From the NCBI RefSeq assembly GCF_038237375.1, contig NZ_CP151273.1, forward strand, positions 3,410,001 to 3,474,000: DNA of 64,000 bases, in the 5' to 3' direction. Each line of letters begins with the position of its first letter. Position 1 is the stretch's first letter. Position numbers and translations under genes: made by a program. The notes beneath the pieces are model-generated. The model was not told where the DNA came from. It worked only from the letters and a program-made list of their open reading frames with translations, and did no database searches. This document shows, piece by piece, positions 19,093 through 28,000 of this stretch. Source of the DNA: Alcaligenes sp. SDU_A2 (GTDB lineage Bacteria > Pseudomonadota > Gammaproteobacteria > Burkholderiales > Burkholderiaceae_B).

Positions 19093-20649
19093 TCATCGTC
19101 CCACCAACGCCCAGATAGCAACACCAAGGGCCACTGCCAATACGGCGCACAGCACCGTGAGCAGCTTGTTGGTCTGCTGCTGCGACTGGCGCAACAGCTT
19201 GATTTCCTGGTTCAGCGCCTGCCGGGTATCGGGTCTGTCCAGATTGGCATGGACCAGACGCGGAAGCTGCGGCAGTATCTGGGCCCACTGCCCAGCCTCC
19301 TGTCGCAAGCGCTGATAAAGTCCGGACGGCCCGATACGCTGGTACATCCACTTTTCCAGATACGGCTTGGCGGTATCCCACAGATCCAACTCTGGATCGA
19401 GATCCCGCCCCATCCCTTCCACATTCAGAAGGGTTTTCTGCAGCAGCACCAGCTGCGGCTGAATTTCTACGTTGAAACGGCGCGACGTCTGAAACAGGCG
19501 CAACAGCACCTGTCCCAGAGAAATTTCCGACAAGGGCCGGTCGAAATAAGGTTCGCACACCGCCCGTACAGCACCTTCCAGTTCTTCTTCGCGCGTCTGC
19601 GGCGGCACCCAGCCCGACTCGATGTGCAATTGCGCCACTCGCCGGTAGTCGCGTCGAAAGAAAGCCAGAAAATTCTGCGCCAGATAATTCTTGTCGAATT
19701 CAGACAAAGAGCCGACGATGCCGAAATCCAGGGCAATATACCGTCCCAGCGTCTCGGGCGCATCGGACACATAGATATTGCCCGGGTGCATGTCGGCATG
19801 AAAAAAACCGTCGGTAAATACCTGGGTAAAGAAGATCTCCACCCCTTTGCGCGCCAGGTCCTTCATGTCCACATTGGCCGCGCGCAAGCGATCGATCTGA
19901 TTGACTGGAATGCCTTTCATGCGCTCCATGGTAAAGACCGAGGAAGCGCAATATTCCCAGATGACCTCGGGCACGATCAACAGCTCGGCGCGCTCCTTTT
20001 CCATAGAGAAATTGCGACGCAGCTGACTGCAATTGGACGCTTCGCGGATCAGGTCCAGCTCGTCGTTCAGGTATTTATCGAACTCGGCCACCACTTCACG
20101 CGGTTTCAAGCGCCGTCCGTCCGCCCCCAAACGCTCGACCAGGCCGGCAATGGCCCGCATCAGACGCAAATCCTTGAAAATGACCTCGTGCATGCCCGGA
20201 CGCAGCACTTTCACGGCCACCTCCCGACCGTCGTGCAATTGGGCAAAATGCACCTGGGCAATAGAGGCCGAGGCGATAGGCTGCATGTCGAACTGCTTAA
20301 ACAACTGCTGCGGCGGTGCCCCCAGGGCTTTCTCTATGGTCGCGGCCGCCACTTCCGACGGAAACGGCGGCACGCGGTCTTGCAGCAAGGCCAACTGCTC
20401 GGCAATATCCAGGGGAATCAGATCGCGGCGCGTGGACAAGACCTGTCCAAACTTCACGAAGATGGGGCCCAGACTCTCCAAGGCCAGTCGCAGGCGCACC
20501 CCACGCGGCAGGGTAGGCGCACGGCCCAGACGCACCAGACGTAGCAAGCGCGACGCCCAGGGATGACGAATGCTCGACAGCACCAGCTCGTCCAAGCGGT
20601 AGCGGAACGCGACCAGCAAAATAGTGAACAGACGGCAGAAAGAAAACAT
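19093..20649 (-). CDS. ubiB: Ubiquinone biosynthesis accessory ATPase/kinase-like protein
   Basis: The 518-residue protein belongs to the ABC1/ADCK atypical kinase-like family needed for ubiquinone synthesis. It shows [20 protein letters not shown] (the KxGQ motif, about 59-78), [25 protein letters not shown] (Ala-rich loop and invariant Lys, about 124-148), [11 protein letters not shown] (about 283-293) and [10 protein letters not shown]. The C-terminus has hydrophobic segments ([21 protein letters not shown]) that anchor it to the inner membrane. The start lies two bases after the ubiJ stop. The order ubiE..ubiJ-ubiB matches the conserved ubi cluster. Confidence 0.95.
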   Translation of the reverse strand: MFSFCRLFTILLVAFRYRLDELVLSSIRHPWASRLLRLVRLGRAPTLPRGVRLRLALESLGPIFVKFGQVLSTRRDLIPLDIAEQLALLQDRVPPFPSEVAAATIEKALGAPPQQLFKQFDMQPIASASIAQVHFAQLHDGREVAVKVLRPGMHEVIFKDLRLMRAIAGLVERLGADGRRLKPREVVAEFDKYLNDELDLIREASNCSQLRRNFSMEKERAELLIVPEVIWEYCASSVFTMERMKGIPVNQIDRLRAANVDMKDLARKGVEIFFTQVFTDGFFHADMHPGNIYVSDAPETLGRYIALDFGIVGSLSEFDKNYLAQNFLAFFRRDYRRVAQLHIESGWVPPQTREEELEGAVRAVCEPYFDRPLSEISLGQVLLRLFQTSRRFNVEIQPQLVLLQKTLLNVEGMGRDLDPELDLWDTAKPYLEKWMYQRIGPSGLYQRLRQEAGQWAQILPQLPRLVHANLDRPDTRQALNQEIKLLRQSQQQTNKLLTVLCAVLAVALGVAIWALVGR

Positions 20650-20651
20650 AC

Positions 20652-21281
20652 TCAGCGCCCTTTCACTCTGGCTTGCCCGGCATCCAGGCGACGCTCCAGG
20701 CCATCCAGCCGGGATGACAAACTCTCAGTCTGCTCGCGCAGCCGCGCCAACTCGTCCCGACTAACCAGCAAACCGCTTTCCTGAGACAGATACTCTGTCG
20801 TATTACCTGCCAGGCGACGCCCCAGATCACGCAGACCAGCCAACGCCTGCCGAGCTCCCCCGACAAGACGCACAGCCATGACATCACCCACAACCTTGGA
20901 CAGATCTTCTTCAGCATCCCAGCGCAGATGAGCGGCCAGCTCGGACACCAGATTGGCCAGACCGGCCTCGCCCTGCACATGCATCAGTTGAGCAATGCGG
21001 CTGAAGTCGCCATCCTGGATCACCTGTGGCAAATCCGGCAAACGCTCGGCAGGCAAAGTCAGAGTGACATCGGGCACCACGGCGGGATGCCCCAGGTCCA
21101 GCCCGCCTTCGGATGTAATGGTATAGACCAGACGCAAACGGCCCAGCGCCAGCGCGACCGTCTTGCCGGCATAGGCGCACAGGCGTTCGCGCGCCCAATC
21201 CTCGCGACGCAGCAAGGCGTTAAGCAGGCGCACGCCCACGGCGGCAGGGTCGAGGAAGGAAGAAATACCAGGCATGTCCAT
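20652..21281 (-). CDS. ubiJ: Ubiquinone biosynthesis accessory factor UbiJ
   Basis: A 209-residue protein with an N-terminal SCP2 lipid-binding domain ([42 protein letters not shown]) and a C-terminal helical/coiled-coil region ([23 protein letters not shown]). UbiJ organises the soluble ubiquinone-biosynthesis complex with UbiK. Position between the ubiE region and ubiB supports the call. A second ATG two codons downstream is also possible. Separated from the Tim44-like gene by a terminator. Confidence 0.9.
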   Translation of the reverse strand: MDMPGISSFLDPAAVGVRLLNALLRREDWARERLCAYAGKTVALALGRLRLVYTITSEGGLDLGHPAVVPDVTLTLPAERLPDLPQVIQDGDFSRIAQLMHVQGEAGLANLVSELAAHLRWDAEEDLSKVVGDVMAVRLVGGARQALAGLRDLGRRLAGNTTEYLSQESGLLVSRDELARLREQTESLSSRLDGLERRLDAGQARVKGR

Positions 21282-21406
21282 GTGGATTTGCGGCCCATGC
21301 CGGCAAATCCGTCAAATGAAAACGTCAGTTTAACCCGACATAGACACAGTTCGATGTCCCGAACAACAGGAACAAGCACGCTATTGCCCTGATCCTGCCC
21401 GACAAC

Positions 21407-21440
21407 AAAAAAACAGCCGCCTTCTTCGGGAAGGCGGCTG
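21407..21440 (-). terminator. Terminator of the Tim44-like gene
   Basis: A 10-bp stem CAGCCGCCTT/AAGGCGGCTG (21414-21440) with a 7-nt loop, followed on the minus strand by seven Ts (21407-21413), 17 bp beyond the stop codon at 21457. Confidence 0.9.
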
Positions 21441-21456
21441 TATACGTAAACAGCGA

Positions 21457-22440
21457 TCAGGCGTTGGGGTCGACCGGAATCTGCTGAATACCGGCCAACA
21501 TCCACCCCGCCCCGTCAGCCTTGAAGAGATTCCATACCTCTTCGAAGCGGAAGGCATCTGCGCCGACGGCTTCGCGCAGCATGCCGGAGTAACGCACGCT
21601 GGCAAGGTGACCATCAGCCACTTTTTCAATGCCCAGCAGCTCGGCATTCAACAACACGACTTCGGTCACGTTATCGCCTTGACGCTGCATGATCTGAGGC
21701 GCGGCTTCCTTGAGCAGATCGTCGGTCAGGAAATTGCGCAGTTGCTCGACGTCGCCCTTGTCCCACAGCTTCTGGATTTCCACGAACTGCTTCTTGGCAT
21801 TGGCCAGGAAGGTGGGGGTATCGAAGTCGCCGGGGATGAACCAGCTCTCGTCCACCGGAGGGGCTGGCACGGCAGCAGCGGCAGCAGCCGGAGCAGCGGC
21901 AGGCGCGGCGGCGGGCGCTGGGTTGGACTGTTGCCAAGGCGTAGGGGCCTGATTGTTGTTGCGCATCATGGGCTGGGCACCGGCCTGCTGCATGGCAGGA
22001 CGAGCGGACGAGCCGCGCAGACGGCGCACAATAAACAGAACCGCAAAAATCACCAGACCGATCAACAGCAGGCTGGACATCATTTCCAGGAATGCGCCGC
22101 CCAAGCCCATGCTAGAGAGCAAGGCAGCAATACCCAGACCGGCGGCAATGCCGGCGATCGGGCCCAGGAAGCGGGACATACCGCTCTTGGCGGCCGTACC
22201 GGCGGCAGCCGTGCCAGCCGCAGCAGCGCCGGCTGCAGGAGCGGCGGAACGTGCGGTGTTGTTGGCGGCAGCAGGTGGCGTAACGGCAGAACGGTTCTGA
22301 GTGACATTGGACGACTGCCGGCCCATGCTGGAGCCGCCGCCCGCGCGGCGCGCTTCGGCGTCGTAAGAAACAGTCAACATAGCGCCGGTGCTGACAGCCA
22401 GCACAACGGCCATGAGAAAACGAGAAAGTCGGCTAGACAT
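21457..22440 (-). CDS. Tim44-like domain membrane protein
   Basis: A protein of about 327 residues. The N-terminal stretch (RFLMAVVLAVSTGAML) is a signal peptide or anchor ending near AEARRAGGG. A low-complexity Ala/Pro/Ser region follows, then a glycine-rich hydrophobic region and a transmembrane helix (MMSSLLLIGLVIFAVLFIVRR). An Ala/Pro linker leads to a C-terminal Tim44-like domain (FLANAKKQFVEIQKLWDKGD, LRNFLTDDLLKEAAPQI, FEEVWNLFK). AGGAG nine bases upstream supports the ATG at 22440. Homologues are annotated only as Tim44-like; the role is unknown. It lies between ubiE and ubiJ but has its own terminator. Confidence 0.85.
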   Translation of the reverse strand: MSSRLSRFLMAVVLAVSTGAMLTVSYDAEARRAGGGSSMGRQSSNVTQNRSAVTPPAAANNTARSAAPAAGAAAAGTAAAGTAAKSGMSRFLGPIAGIAAGLGIAALLSSMGLGGAFLEMMSSLLLIGLVIFAVLFIVRRLRGSSARPAMQQAGAQPMMRNNNQAPTPWQQSNPAPAAAPAAAPAAAAAAVPAPPVDESWFIPGDFDTPTFLANAKKQFVEIQKLWDKGDVEQLRNFLTDDLLKEAAPQIMQRQGDNVTEVVLLNAELLGIEKVADGHLASVRYSGMLREAVGADAFRFEEVWNLFKADGAGWMLAGIQQIPVDPNA

Positions 22441-22598
22441 AGTGCACCACTCCTGGCTGATGTGATCTGCCTGCGGCATCGGGTTCTGCCCGCTGCCATC
22501 TGGAATCACTCCAGTCGATTATTCAAGAAAGCTTACGGAAAGCTGAACATTAACATGACACTTTCCACCATACCAGATTTTTTTGCCCCGTCTAAGGC

Positions 22599-22633
22599 AA
22601 AAAAGGCAACGGCACCGAATGGTGCCGTTGCCT
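22599..22633 (-). terminator. Terminator of ubiE
   Basis: A 12-bp perfect stem GGCAACGGCACC/GGTGCCGTTGCC with a GAAT loop (22605-22632) and a six-T run on the minus strand (22599-22604), directly after the ubiE stop. Confidence 0.92.
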
Positions 22634-22648
22634 CGAAAATCGTCGGTT

Positions 22649-23419
22649 TCAATCCAGACGCACGCCTTCGTGCAGCGCCGCAATGCCGGCGGTCAGGTTG
22701 AAATACTGGACACGTTCTAGACCGGCATCACGCATCATGTCGGCCAAGGTATCCTGATCGGGATGCATGCGTATGGACTCGGCCAGATAACGGTAGCTTT
22801 CTTCGTCCTTGGCCACCCACTTGCCGATGCGCGGCAAGATATTAAAAGAGTACCAGTCGTACGGTGCCTGCAAAGGCTTGGCAACACGCGAGAACTCCAG
22901 CACCAGCAACTTGCCGCCTGGGCGCAGCACGCGTTTCATTTCAGCCAGCGCACGATCTTTGTGCGTCATGTTGCGCAGCCCGAAAGCCACCGAAACACGA
23001 TCAAAGTAAGCGTCCGGGAAAGGCAGATGTTCGGCATCGCACACCGCCGATGGCGTCAAAATTCCTTTGTCCTGCAGACGATCACGCCCCACACGCAACA
23101 TGGAGCTATTGATATCCGTATGCCAGACTTCACCATCATCGCCCGCCTGACGGGCAAACGACTGGGTCAGATCGCCCGTGCCTGCGGCAATATCCAGCAC
23201 TTTCATGCCAGGGCGCACGCCGGCCCGACCAATGGTAAAAGACTTCCAGATGCGATGCAGACCGCCCGACATCAAGTCATTCATGATGTCGTAATTGCTG
23301 GCCACCGAATGAAAGACTTCGGCAACTTTGCCAGCCTTTTCATTTTCGGCAACGGTCTTAAAACCGAAATGCGTGGCGGAATCCTGGGCAGGAGAGGAAT
23401 GAGGACGCTGTGTTTCCAT
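22649..23419 (-). CDS. ubiE: Ubiquinone/menaquinone C-methyltransferase
   Basis: UbiE C-methylates the demethylated quinone ring (2-octaprenyl-6-methoxy-benzoquinol) using SAM. The 256-residue protein has FGFKTV near the start, [22 protein letters not shown] cut here to the key residues FHSVA and YDIMND, the SAM loop [12 protein letters not shown] (about 75-86), [25 protein letters not shown] and a [15 protein letters not shown] beta-strand. It heads a minus-strand ubi region and ends at the 22599-22633 terminator. Confidence 0.95.
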   Translation of the reverse strand: METQRPHSSPAQDSATHFGFKTVAENEKAGKVAEVFHSVASNYDIMNDLMSGGLHRIWKSFTIGRAGVRPGMKVLDIAAGTGDLTQSFARQAGDDGEVWHTDINSSMLRVGRDRLQDKGILTPSAVCDAEHLPFPDAYFDRVSVAFGLRNMTHKDRALAEMKRVLRPGGKLLVLEFSRVAKPLQAPYDWYSFNILPRIGKWVAKDEESYRYLAESIRMHPDQDTLADMMRDAGLERVQYFNLTAGIAALHEGVRLD

Positions 23420-23627
23420 AATGCCGTAATCGTAACGCAGTTTTCGGGTAGCGGAAAAAAAAGTACGGCCACCGCATCACGCGCCATCCCCTGGGATGCA
23501 GCGCGATTGCGACACCGTCATATTGCAGTTTTATGCACATTCACAAACTTGAAACATTCACGCCATATGATGACGCCATACCCTCGCTGCCCTCTCACCC
23601 CTTGTATCGGACCAGTCTGAAGAAACA

Positions 23628-24338
23628 ATGAGTACAAGCATATTAGTCGTGGAAGACGAACCCGCGATCCAGGAACTGATCTCCGTCAATCTTTCGTTCG
23701 CCGGCCACAAAGTGCTGCGCGCATTTGATGCCGAACAGGCCCAGGTGCTGATCCGCGCCGAACTGCCCGACTTGATTCTGGTGGATTGGATGCTGCCCGG
23801 CTCGTCGGGCATCAGCCTGGCGCGCAAGCTGCGCACCGATGAGCGCACGCGTCACATTCCGGTCATCATGCTCACGGCCAAAGGCTCGGAACAGGACAAA
23901 GTAGACGGCCTGGAGGCCGGTGCCGATGACTACATCACCAAGCCCTTCTCTCCAAAAGAGCTGATCGCCCGCATCAAGGCCGTGCTGCGCCGCCGCGCAC
24001 CCCAGCTGACCGACGATATGATCACCATCGGCAATCTGCAGCTGGACCCCAGTACGCATCGCCTGTCCAGCGAAGGTCTGGCCCTGACCATAGGCCCGAC
24101 CGAGTTTCGCCTGCTGCACTTTTTCATGACGCATACCGAACGGGTCTTTACGCGCTCGCAACTGCTCGACCAAGTCTGGGGCGATCACGTTTTCGTGGAA
24201 GAGCGTACCGTCGATGTGCATATCCGCCGCTTGCGCAAGGCGCTGGAACCCACCGGACACGACAGACATATTGAAACCATACGCGGCTCAGGCTATCGTT
24301 TTGCCCTCTCTCCACTGGAAAAAGCTCCGACAGCCTGA
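23628..24338 (+). CDS. phoB: Phosphate-regulon response regulator
   Basis: A 236-residue OmpR/PhoB-class regulator. The receiver domain has the acidic pocket VVEDEPAIQE, the phosphorylated Asp in LILVDWMLPG (about Asp54) and Lys in YITKPFSP. The winged-helix DNA-binding domain (about 130-228) ends with TVDVHIRRLRKALEP and RGSGYRFAL. When phosphorylated by PhoR it activates phosphate-starvation genes. phoR follows after six bases. No pst transport genes or phoU are adjacent. Confidence 0.94.
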   Translation: MSTSILVVEDEPAIQELISVNLSFAGHKVLRAFDAEQAQVLIRAELPDLILVDWMLPGSSGISLARKLRTDERTRHIPVIMLTAKGSEQDKVDGLEAGADDYITKPFSPKELIARIKAVLRRRAPQLTDDMITIGNLQLDPSTHRLSSEGLALTIGPTEFRLLHFFMTHTERVFTRSQLLDQVWGDHVFVEERTVDVHIRRLRKALEPTGHDRHIETIRGSGYRFALSPLEKAPTA

Positions 24339-24344
24339 CCCCCC

Positions 24345-25643
24345 ATGCTCAGCACCTTGACGTCTATTATTCTCTGGGCCATTTTCGGGGCCATCATGGG
24401 CTGGTGGCTCGGTCCGGCCACCGGCTTTGCCTGCCTGGCTTTCGGCCTGCTCATCATGGTGCTGGTCAGTGGGGCCCATGTGTCCCGCATCCAGAAGTGG
24501 ACACGCAACCTGAACGACCCTCCGCCCCCCTCCATCGGCCCCTGGGACGCGATTCTGGCTCCGGTCTACCGCCAGTTGCGGCGCGACCGCCAGGAAATCC
24601 TGGACCTGAACCGTCATGTGGACGGCATCATGATGGCCGCCGAAGCACTGCCCGACGGCGCCATCACACTGAATGCAGAAATGGAACTGCAGTGGTGCAA
24701 CCAGACCGCCTGCGAACACATCGGTCTGAATCTGGCGACAGACCGCCACCACAGCATCTTCAATATTCTGCGCGCGCCGGAATTTTCGCGCTATGCCCGC
24801 CAATTGCGCTGGGATGGCCCTTTGCTGCTGCACATCAACAGGGACGGTCTGGAAAAATCCTTGCTGCTGCAACTGACCCCCTACGGCCTGGGCCAGTTCC
24901 TGATCGTCACCCGCGATGTAACCCAGGTAGAAAAGCTGGAGACCACCCGCAAGGACTTCGTGGCCAATGTGTCCCACGAGTTGCGCACCCCCCTGACCGT
25001 GCTGCTGGGCTTTCTGGAAACATTGCAGGACATGCCTGCCGAAAGCCTGCCGCTTGAGCAGCGCCAACGCTACGAGGCCATGATGCTGGAGCAGACCCGG
25101 CACATGCAATCCATCGTGGCCGATCTGCTGACCCTGTCCACACTGGAATCTTCGCCCACAGTCGAAGGCGAAACGGTACAGGTCAGCAATCTGATCCAGA
25201 GCGCGCTCAAACAAGGCGAAGCCATCTCCGGCGGACAGCATACCTTTGTGACCAATCTGGACCCCGGCCTGGCCATCCAGGGCATGGAAACCGAACTGAG
25301 CTCAGCCGTCTCCAACCTGATTACCAACGCCATTCGCTACACCCCAAAGGACGGCACTATTACCGTCAGCTGGTATGTGCTGGATAACGGCGATGCGTGT
25401 TACTCGGTGCAGGACACCGGCATAGGCATCGCCCCACAAGACATTCCGCGCCTGACCGAACGCTTCTACCGCGTAGACAAGGGCCGTTCCCGCTCCACCG
25501 GCGGCACGGGCCTGGGCCTGGCGATCACCAAGCATATCGTGATGCGCCACAATGCCGAACTGCAGATCCAGAGCCGTCTGGGCGTGGGCAGCCTGTTTAC
25601 ATTGCGCTTTCCAAAAAGCCGCGTCCGCATCCTGGACAACTGA
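24345..25643 (+). CDS. phoR: Phosphate-regulon sensor histidine kinase
   Basis: A 432-residue inner-membrane kinase. Two N-terminal hydrophobic helices (TSIILWAIFGAIMGWW, GFACLAFGLLIMVLV) are followed by a PAS-like domain (about 100-190), the H-box DFVANVSHELRTPLTVLLG (about 205-223), and N-, D- and G-boxes (NLITNAIRYTPKDG, DTGIGIAPQDIPRLTERFY, GGTGLGLAITKHIV). Architecture and pairing with phoB identify it as PhoR, which senses phosphate through Pst/PhoU rather than directly. Confidence 0.93.
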   Translation: MLSTLTSIILWAIFGAIMGWWLGPATGFACLAFGLLIMVLVSGAHVSRIQKWTRNLNDPPPPSIGPWDAILAPVYRQLRRDRQEILDLNRHVDGIMMAAEALPDGAITLNAEMELQWCNQTACEHIGLNLATDRHHSIFNILRAPEFSRYARQLRWDGPLLLHINRDGLEKSLLLQLTPYGLGQFLIVTRDVTQVEKLETTRKDFVANVSHELRTPLTVLLGFLETLQDMPAESLPLEQRQRYEAMMLEQTRHMQSIVADLLTLSTLESSPTVEGETVQVSNLIQSALKQGEAISGGQHTFVTNLDPGLAIQGMETELSSAVSNLITNAIRYTPKDGTITVSWYVLDNGDACYSVQDTGIGIAPQDIPRLTERFYRVDKGRSRSTGGTGLGLAITKHIVMRHNAELQIQSRLGVGSLFTLRFPKSRVRILDN

Positions 25644-25721
25644 CCTGCACCCGCGTGCGCTTGGCCCTACAATGAACGGCTCTGACCACATTGTCGGCCA
25701 CGCGCCGCACAGGAGCCAAGC

Positions 25722-26153
25722 ATGTCGCAATCGACCGGGCTACGCCCATTTCACCTTGCCTTTCCCGTTCACGACCTGGCCGTGGCGCGCCAATTCTATG
25801 GTCAGACACTGGGCTGTCCCGAAGGCCGCTCCTCGGACCAGTGGATAGACTTCAACTTCTACGGCCACCAGATCGTGGCGCATCTGGCCCCCGAAGAATG
25901 CGGTAGCCTGGCCACCAGCGCCGTGGATGCCCACAATGTACCGGTGCGCCACTTCGGCATCGTGCTGGACATGCAGACCTGGCAAGCCTTAGCCGACAAG
26001 CTGGTCGCAGCGGGAACCCAGTTCGTCATCGAACCTTATATCCGTTTCAAGGGCGAACCCGGCGAACAGGCCACCATGTTCTTTATGGACCCCTCGGGCA
26101 ATGCCCTGGAGTTCAAAGCCTTCAACAACCTGGATTCCCTCTTCGCCAAATAA
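25722..26153 (+). CDS. VOC superfamily protein (glyoxalase/dioxygenase-like)
   Basis: A 143-residue vicinal-oxygen-chelate fold protein. [18 protein letters not shown] gives the first metal-type His (about 11), RHFGIVLDM a second His, and [16 protein letters not shown] the C-terminal Glu, the usual metal-site pattern. The substrate is unknown. It stops two bases before pxpB and may be part of the same transcript, which would suggest a small-molecule detoxification or amino-acid-derivative role. Confidence 0.83.
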   Translation: MSQSTGLRPFHLAFPVHDLAVARQFYGQTLGCPEGRSSDQWIDFNFYGHQIVAHLAPEECGSLATSAVDAHNVPVRHFGIVLDMQTWQALADKLVAAGTQFVIEPYIRFKGEPGEQATMFFMDPSGNALEFKAFNNLDSLFAK

Positions 26154-26155
26154 GC

Positions 26156-26848
26156 ATGTCCACGTCCTGGCAACTTATTCCACAGGGCGACCGCTGCCTG
26201 CTGGTTCAGTTCGGCGGCGGCATTGCCCTGGACACCGGTCTGCGCTGCACGCAGGCCGCCCGCCTGTTGCGTGCCCGGGCACCCACCTGCGTGCGCGATC
26301 TGGTACCCAGCTTCACCAGCGTGGCGATTCACTTCCTGCCTGACGGCAGCAGCGATCAGCTCGAACGGCTGCAGGCCTATATCCACCAGACTCTGGACAC
26401 ACTAGAAGATACCGCTGTCCAGACCGGCACGCTGGTAGACATACCCGTCTGTTATGGCGGCGACTTCGGCCCCGACCTGGCCGATATGGCCCGCCAGTTA
26501 GCATTGACCGAGCAACAGTTAATCGAACTGCACAGCAGCCTGCCGCAGCTGGTGTTTATGGTCGGATTCGCCCCCGGCGCCCCCTATCTGGGCATGCTGC
26601 CTGACGCGCTGAACCTGCCTCGCCGAACAACACCACGCACGACCTTGCCCCAAGGTTCAGTCGCCATCGCCAACCGACAAACCATCATCTACCCCAACGC
26701 TTCTCCCGGAGGCTGGCACCTGATCGGCCGTACTCCACTTAGCCTGTTCGACCCCTTGCGTTCGCCGCCCGCGCGGCTGGAGCCGGGCGATCAGGTACGC
26801 TTCGTGCCCATATCGCCCGAACAATTCGAGCACTGGACCGCATCATGA
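26156..26848 (+). CDS. pxpB: 5-oxoprolinase subunit PxpB (KipI-like)
   Basis: A 230-residue carboxyltransferase domain subunit 1 protein. GDRCLLVQFGGGI at the N-terminus, VPVCYGG-like IPVCYGGDFGPDL, VFMVGFAPGAPYLGMLP and PNASPGGWHLIGRTP are family hallmarks. With PxpA and PxpC it forms the ATP-dependent 5-oxoprolinase that opens pyroglutamate to glutamate. The last four bases overlap pxpC. The pxpA (LamB/YcsF) subunit is not seen next to it. Confidence 0.9.
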   Translation: MSTSWQLIPQGDRCLLVQFGGGIALDTGLRCTQAARLLRARAPTCVRDLVPSFTSVAIHFLPDGSSDQLERLQAYIHQTLDTLEDTAVQTGTLVDIPVCYGGDFGPDLADMARQLALTEQQLIELHSSLPQLVFMVGFAPGAPYLGMLPDALNLPRRTTPRTTLPQGSVAIANRQTIIYPNASPGGWHLIGRTPLSLFDPLRSPPARLEPGDQVRFVPISPEQFEHWTAS

Positions 26849-27861
26849 GTCTGCGCATCGTCAAACCCGGCCTGCTGACCAGCCTGCAGGACAGAGGGCG
26901 CTATGGCTACCAACACCTGGGCGTATCTCCTGGCGGCGCAGTGGATGAACGCGCCCACCGTTTGGCCCACTTACTAGCGGGGAATATTCCCAATACCGAT
27001 CTGGCCAGTCTGGAAATAACCGCAAGCGGACCCACACTGGTATTCGAGGCCCCCTGCGTCTTCGCCCTGGCCGGCGCAGACCTGGGCGCTGCCCTGGACA
27101 AACGGCCCATTGCCCCGCAACGCCCCGTGCTGGCCCGAACCGGACAGACATTGACCCTGAAATCGGCCCATCCGGGCCAAGGCGCGCGCGCGTACCTGGC
27201 CGTCTACGGCGGTTTTGCCGTACCCAGTGCCTTGGGCAGTCAAAGCACACACATGCGTGTCGGCCTGGGCGGACTGGACGGACGGGCTCTGCGCAAGAAC
27301 GACCTACTGACCCTGGCGACCTCCTTACCGCTCGATGCCCAGGCACTGGACGAGCTACAGGAACAACTGGATCAGGCGCGCATTTACCTGCCTTCGGCCT
27401 TGGCCTTACCTGTGCGCGAACGCATCCGCGTCGTCCTGGACGAACAAGCTGGGCTGTTCACCAAGGAATCACTGACGCTGTTCCAGACACAGTCCTACCG
27501 GATCAGTCCTGCTTCCGAGCGCATGGGATACCGGCTGGAAGGCCAACCACTCCAGCGCAACACGCAACAAGAACTGCTCTCGGGCCCCACCTGCTTTGGC
27601 ACCATCCAGGTACCCAACGACGGCCAGCCCATCGTACTGATGGCCGATCGCCAGACGACAGGCGGCTACCCGCGCATCGCGCAGGTTGCTAGCGTTGACC
27701 TGGCCCTGCTCGCCCAGCGACTCCCCGGCCAGACCCTCGGGTTTGAAGTGATCACACTGGAACAGGCCCAAGCCCTGAGCATCCGCCAGGAGCAAGCCTT
27801 TCAGCGGCTGCACGACAGCCTGGAGCCGATGCGGCTGGCCTTGGGCCGATTACGCATCTAA
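26845..27861 (+). CDS. pxpC: 5-oxoprolinase subunit PxpC (KipA-like)
   Basis: A 338-residue carboxyltransferase domain subunit 2 protein beginning LRIVKPGLLTSLQDRGRYG, followed by LGVSPGGAVDERAHRLA. It also has AYLAVYGGFAVPSALGSQST and GPTCFGTIQVPNDGQPIVLMADRQTTGGYPRI (key residues P, D, Q, TGGYP). It pairs with PxpB in 5-oxoproline cleavage; homologues also occur in urea/allophanate amidolyases, but those are larger fusions. It converges on ilvA, with a terminator-like hairpin in between. Confidence 0.9.
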   Translation: MSLRIVKPGLLTSLQDRGRYGYQHLGVSPGGAVDERAHRLAHLLAGNIPNTDLASLEITASGPTLVFEAPCVFALAGADLGAALDKRPIAPQRPVLARTGQTLTLKSAHPGQGARAYLAVYGGFAVPSALGSQSTHMRVGLGGLDGRALRKNDLLTLATSLPLDAQALDELQEQLDQARIYLPSALALPVRERIRVVLDEQAGLFTKESLTLFQTQSYRISPASERMGYRLEGQPLQRNTQQELLSGPTCFGTIQVPNDGQPIVLMADRQTTGGYPRIAQVASVDLALLAQRLPGQTLGFEVITLEQAQALSIRQEQAFQRLHDSLEPMRLALGRLRI

Positions 27862-27916
27862 GCGATACTACGCATGGGCAAATCCTTGCCTCCACTGCCA
27901 ACCTTGAACGCAACGC

Positions 27917-27960
27917 AAAAAAAAGCCCCAAAAGCCAAGCCACGCTCCGCTTTTGGGGTT
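27917..27960 (-). terminator. Terminator of ilvA
   Basis: The stem CCCCAAAAGC/GCTTTTGGGG (27926-27958) with a 13-nt loop is followed on the minus strand by eight Ts (27917-27924). It lies between the convergent pxpC and ilvA. Confidence 0.85.
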
Positions 27961-28000
27961 TCGTATCCGTGCCCAAAGTAGCCCCGAGCACGCAAATCAC

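Noticed and set aside
23515-23535. Possible Pho box (CCGTCATATTGCAGTTTTATG) upstream of phoB
   Set aside because: The first half fits CTGTCAT but the second half matches at only about 4 of 7 positions, so the support is too weak to call.
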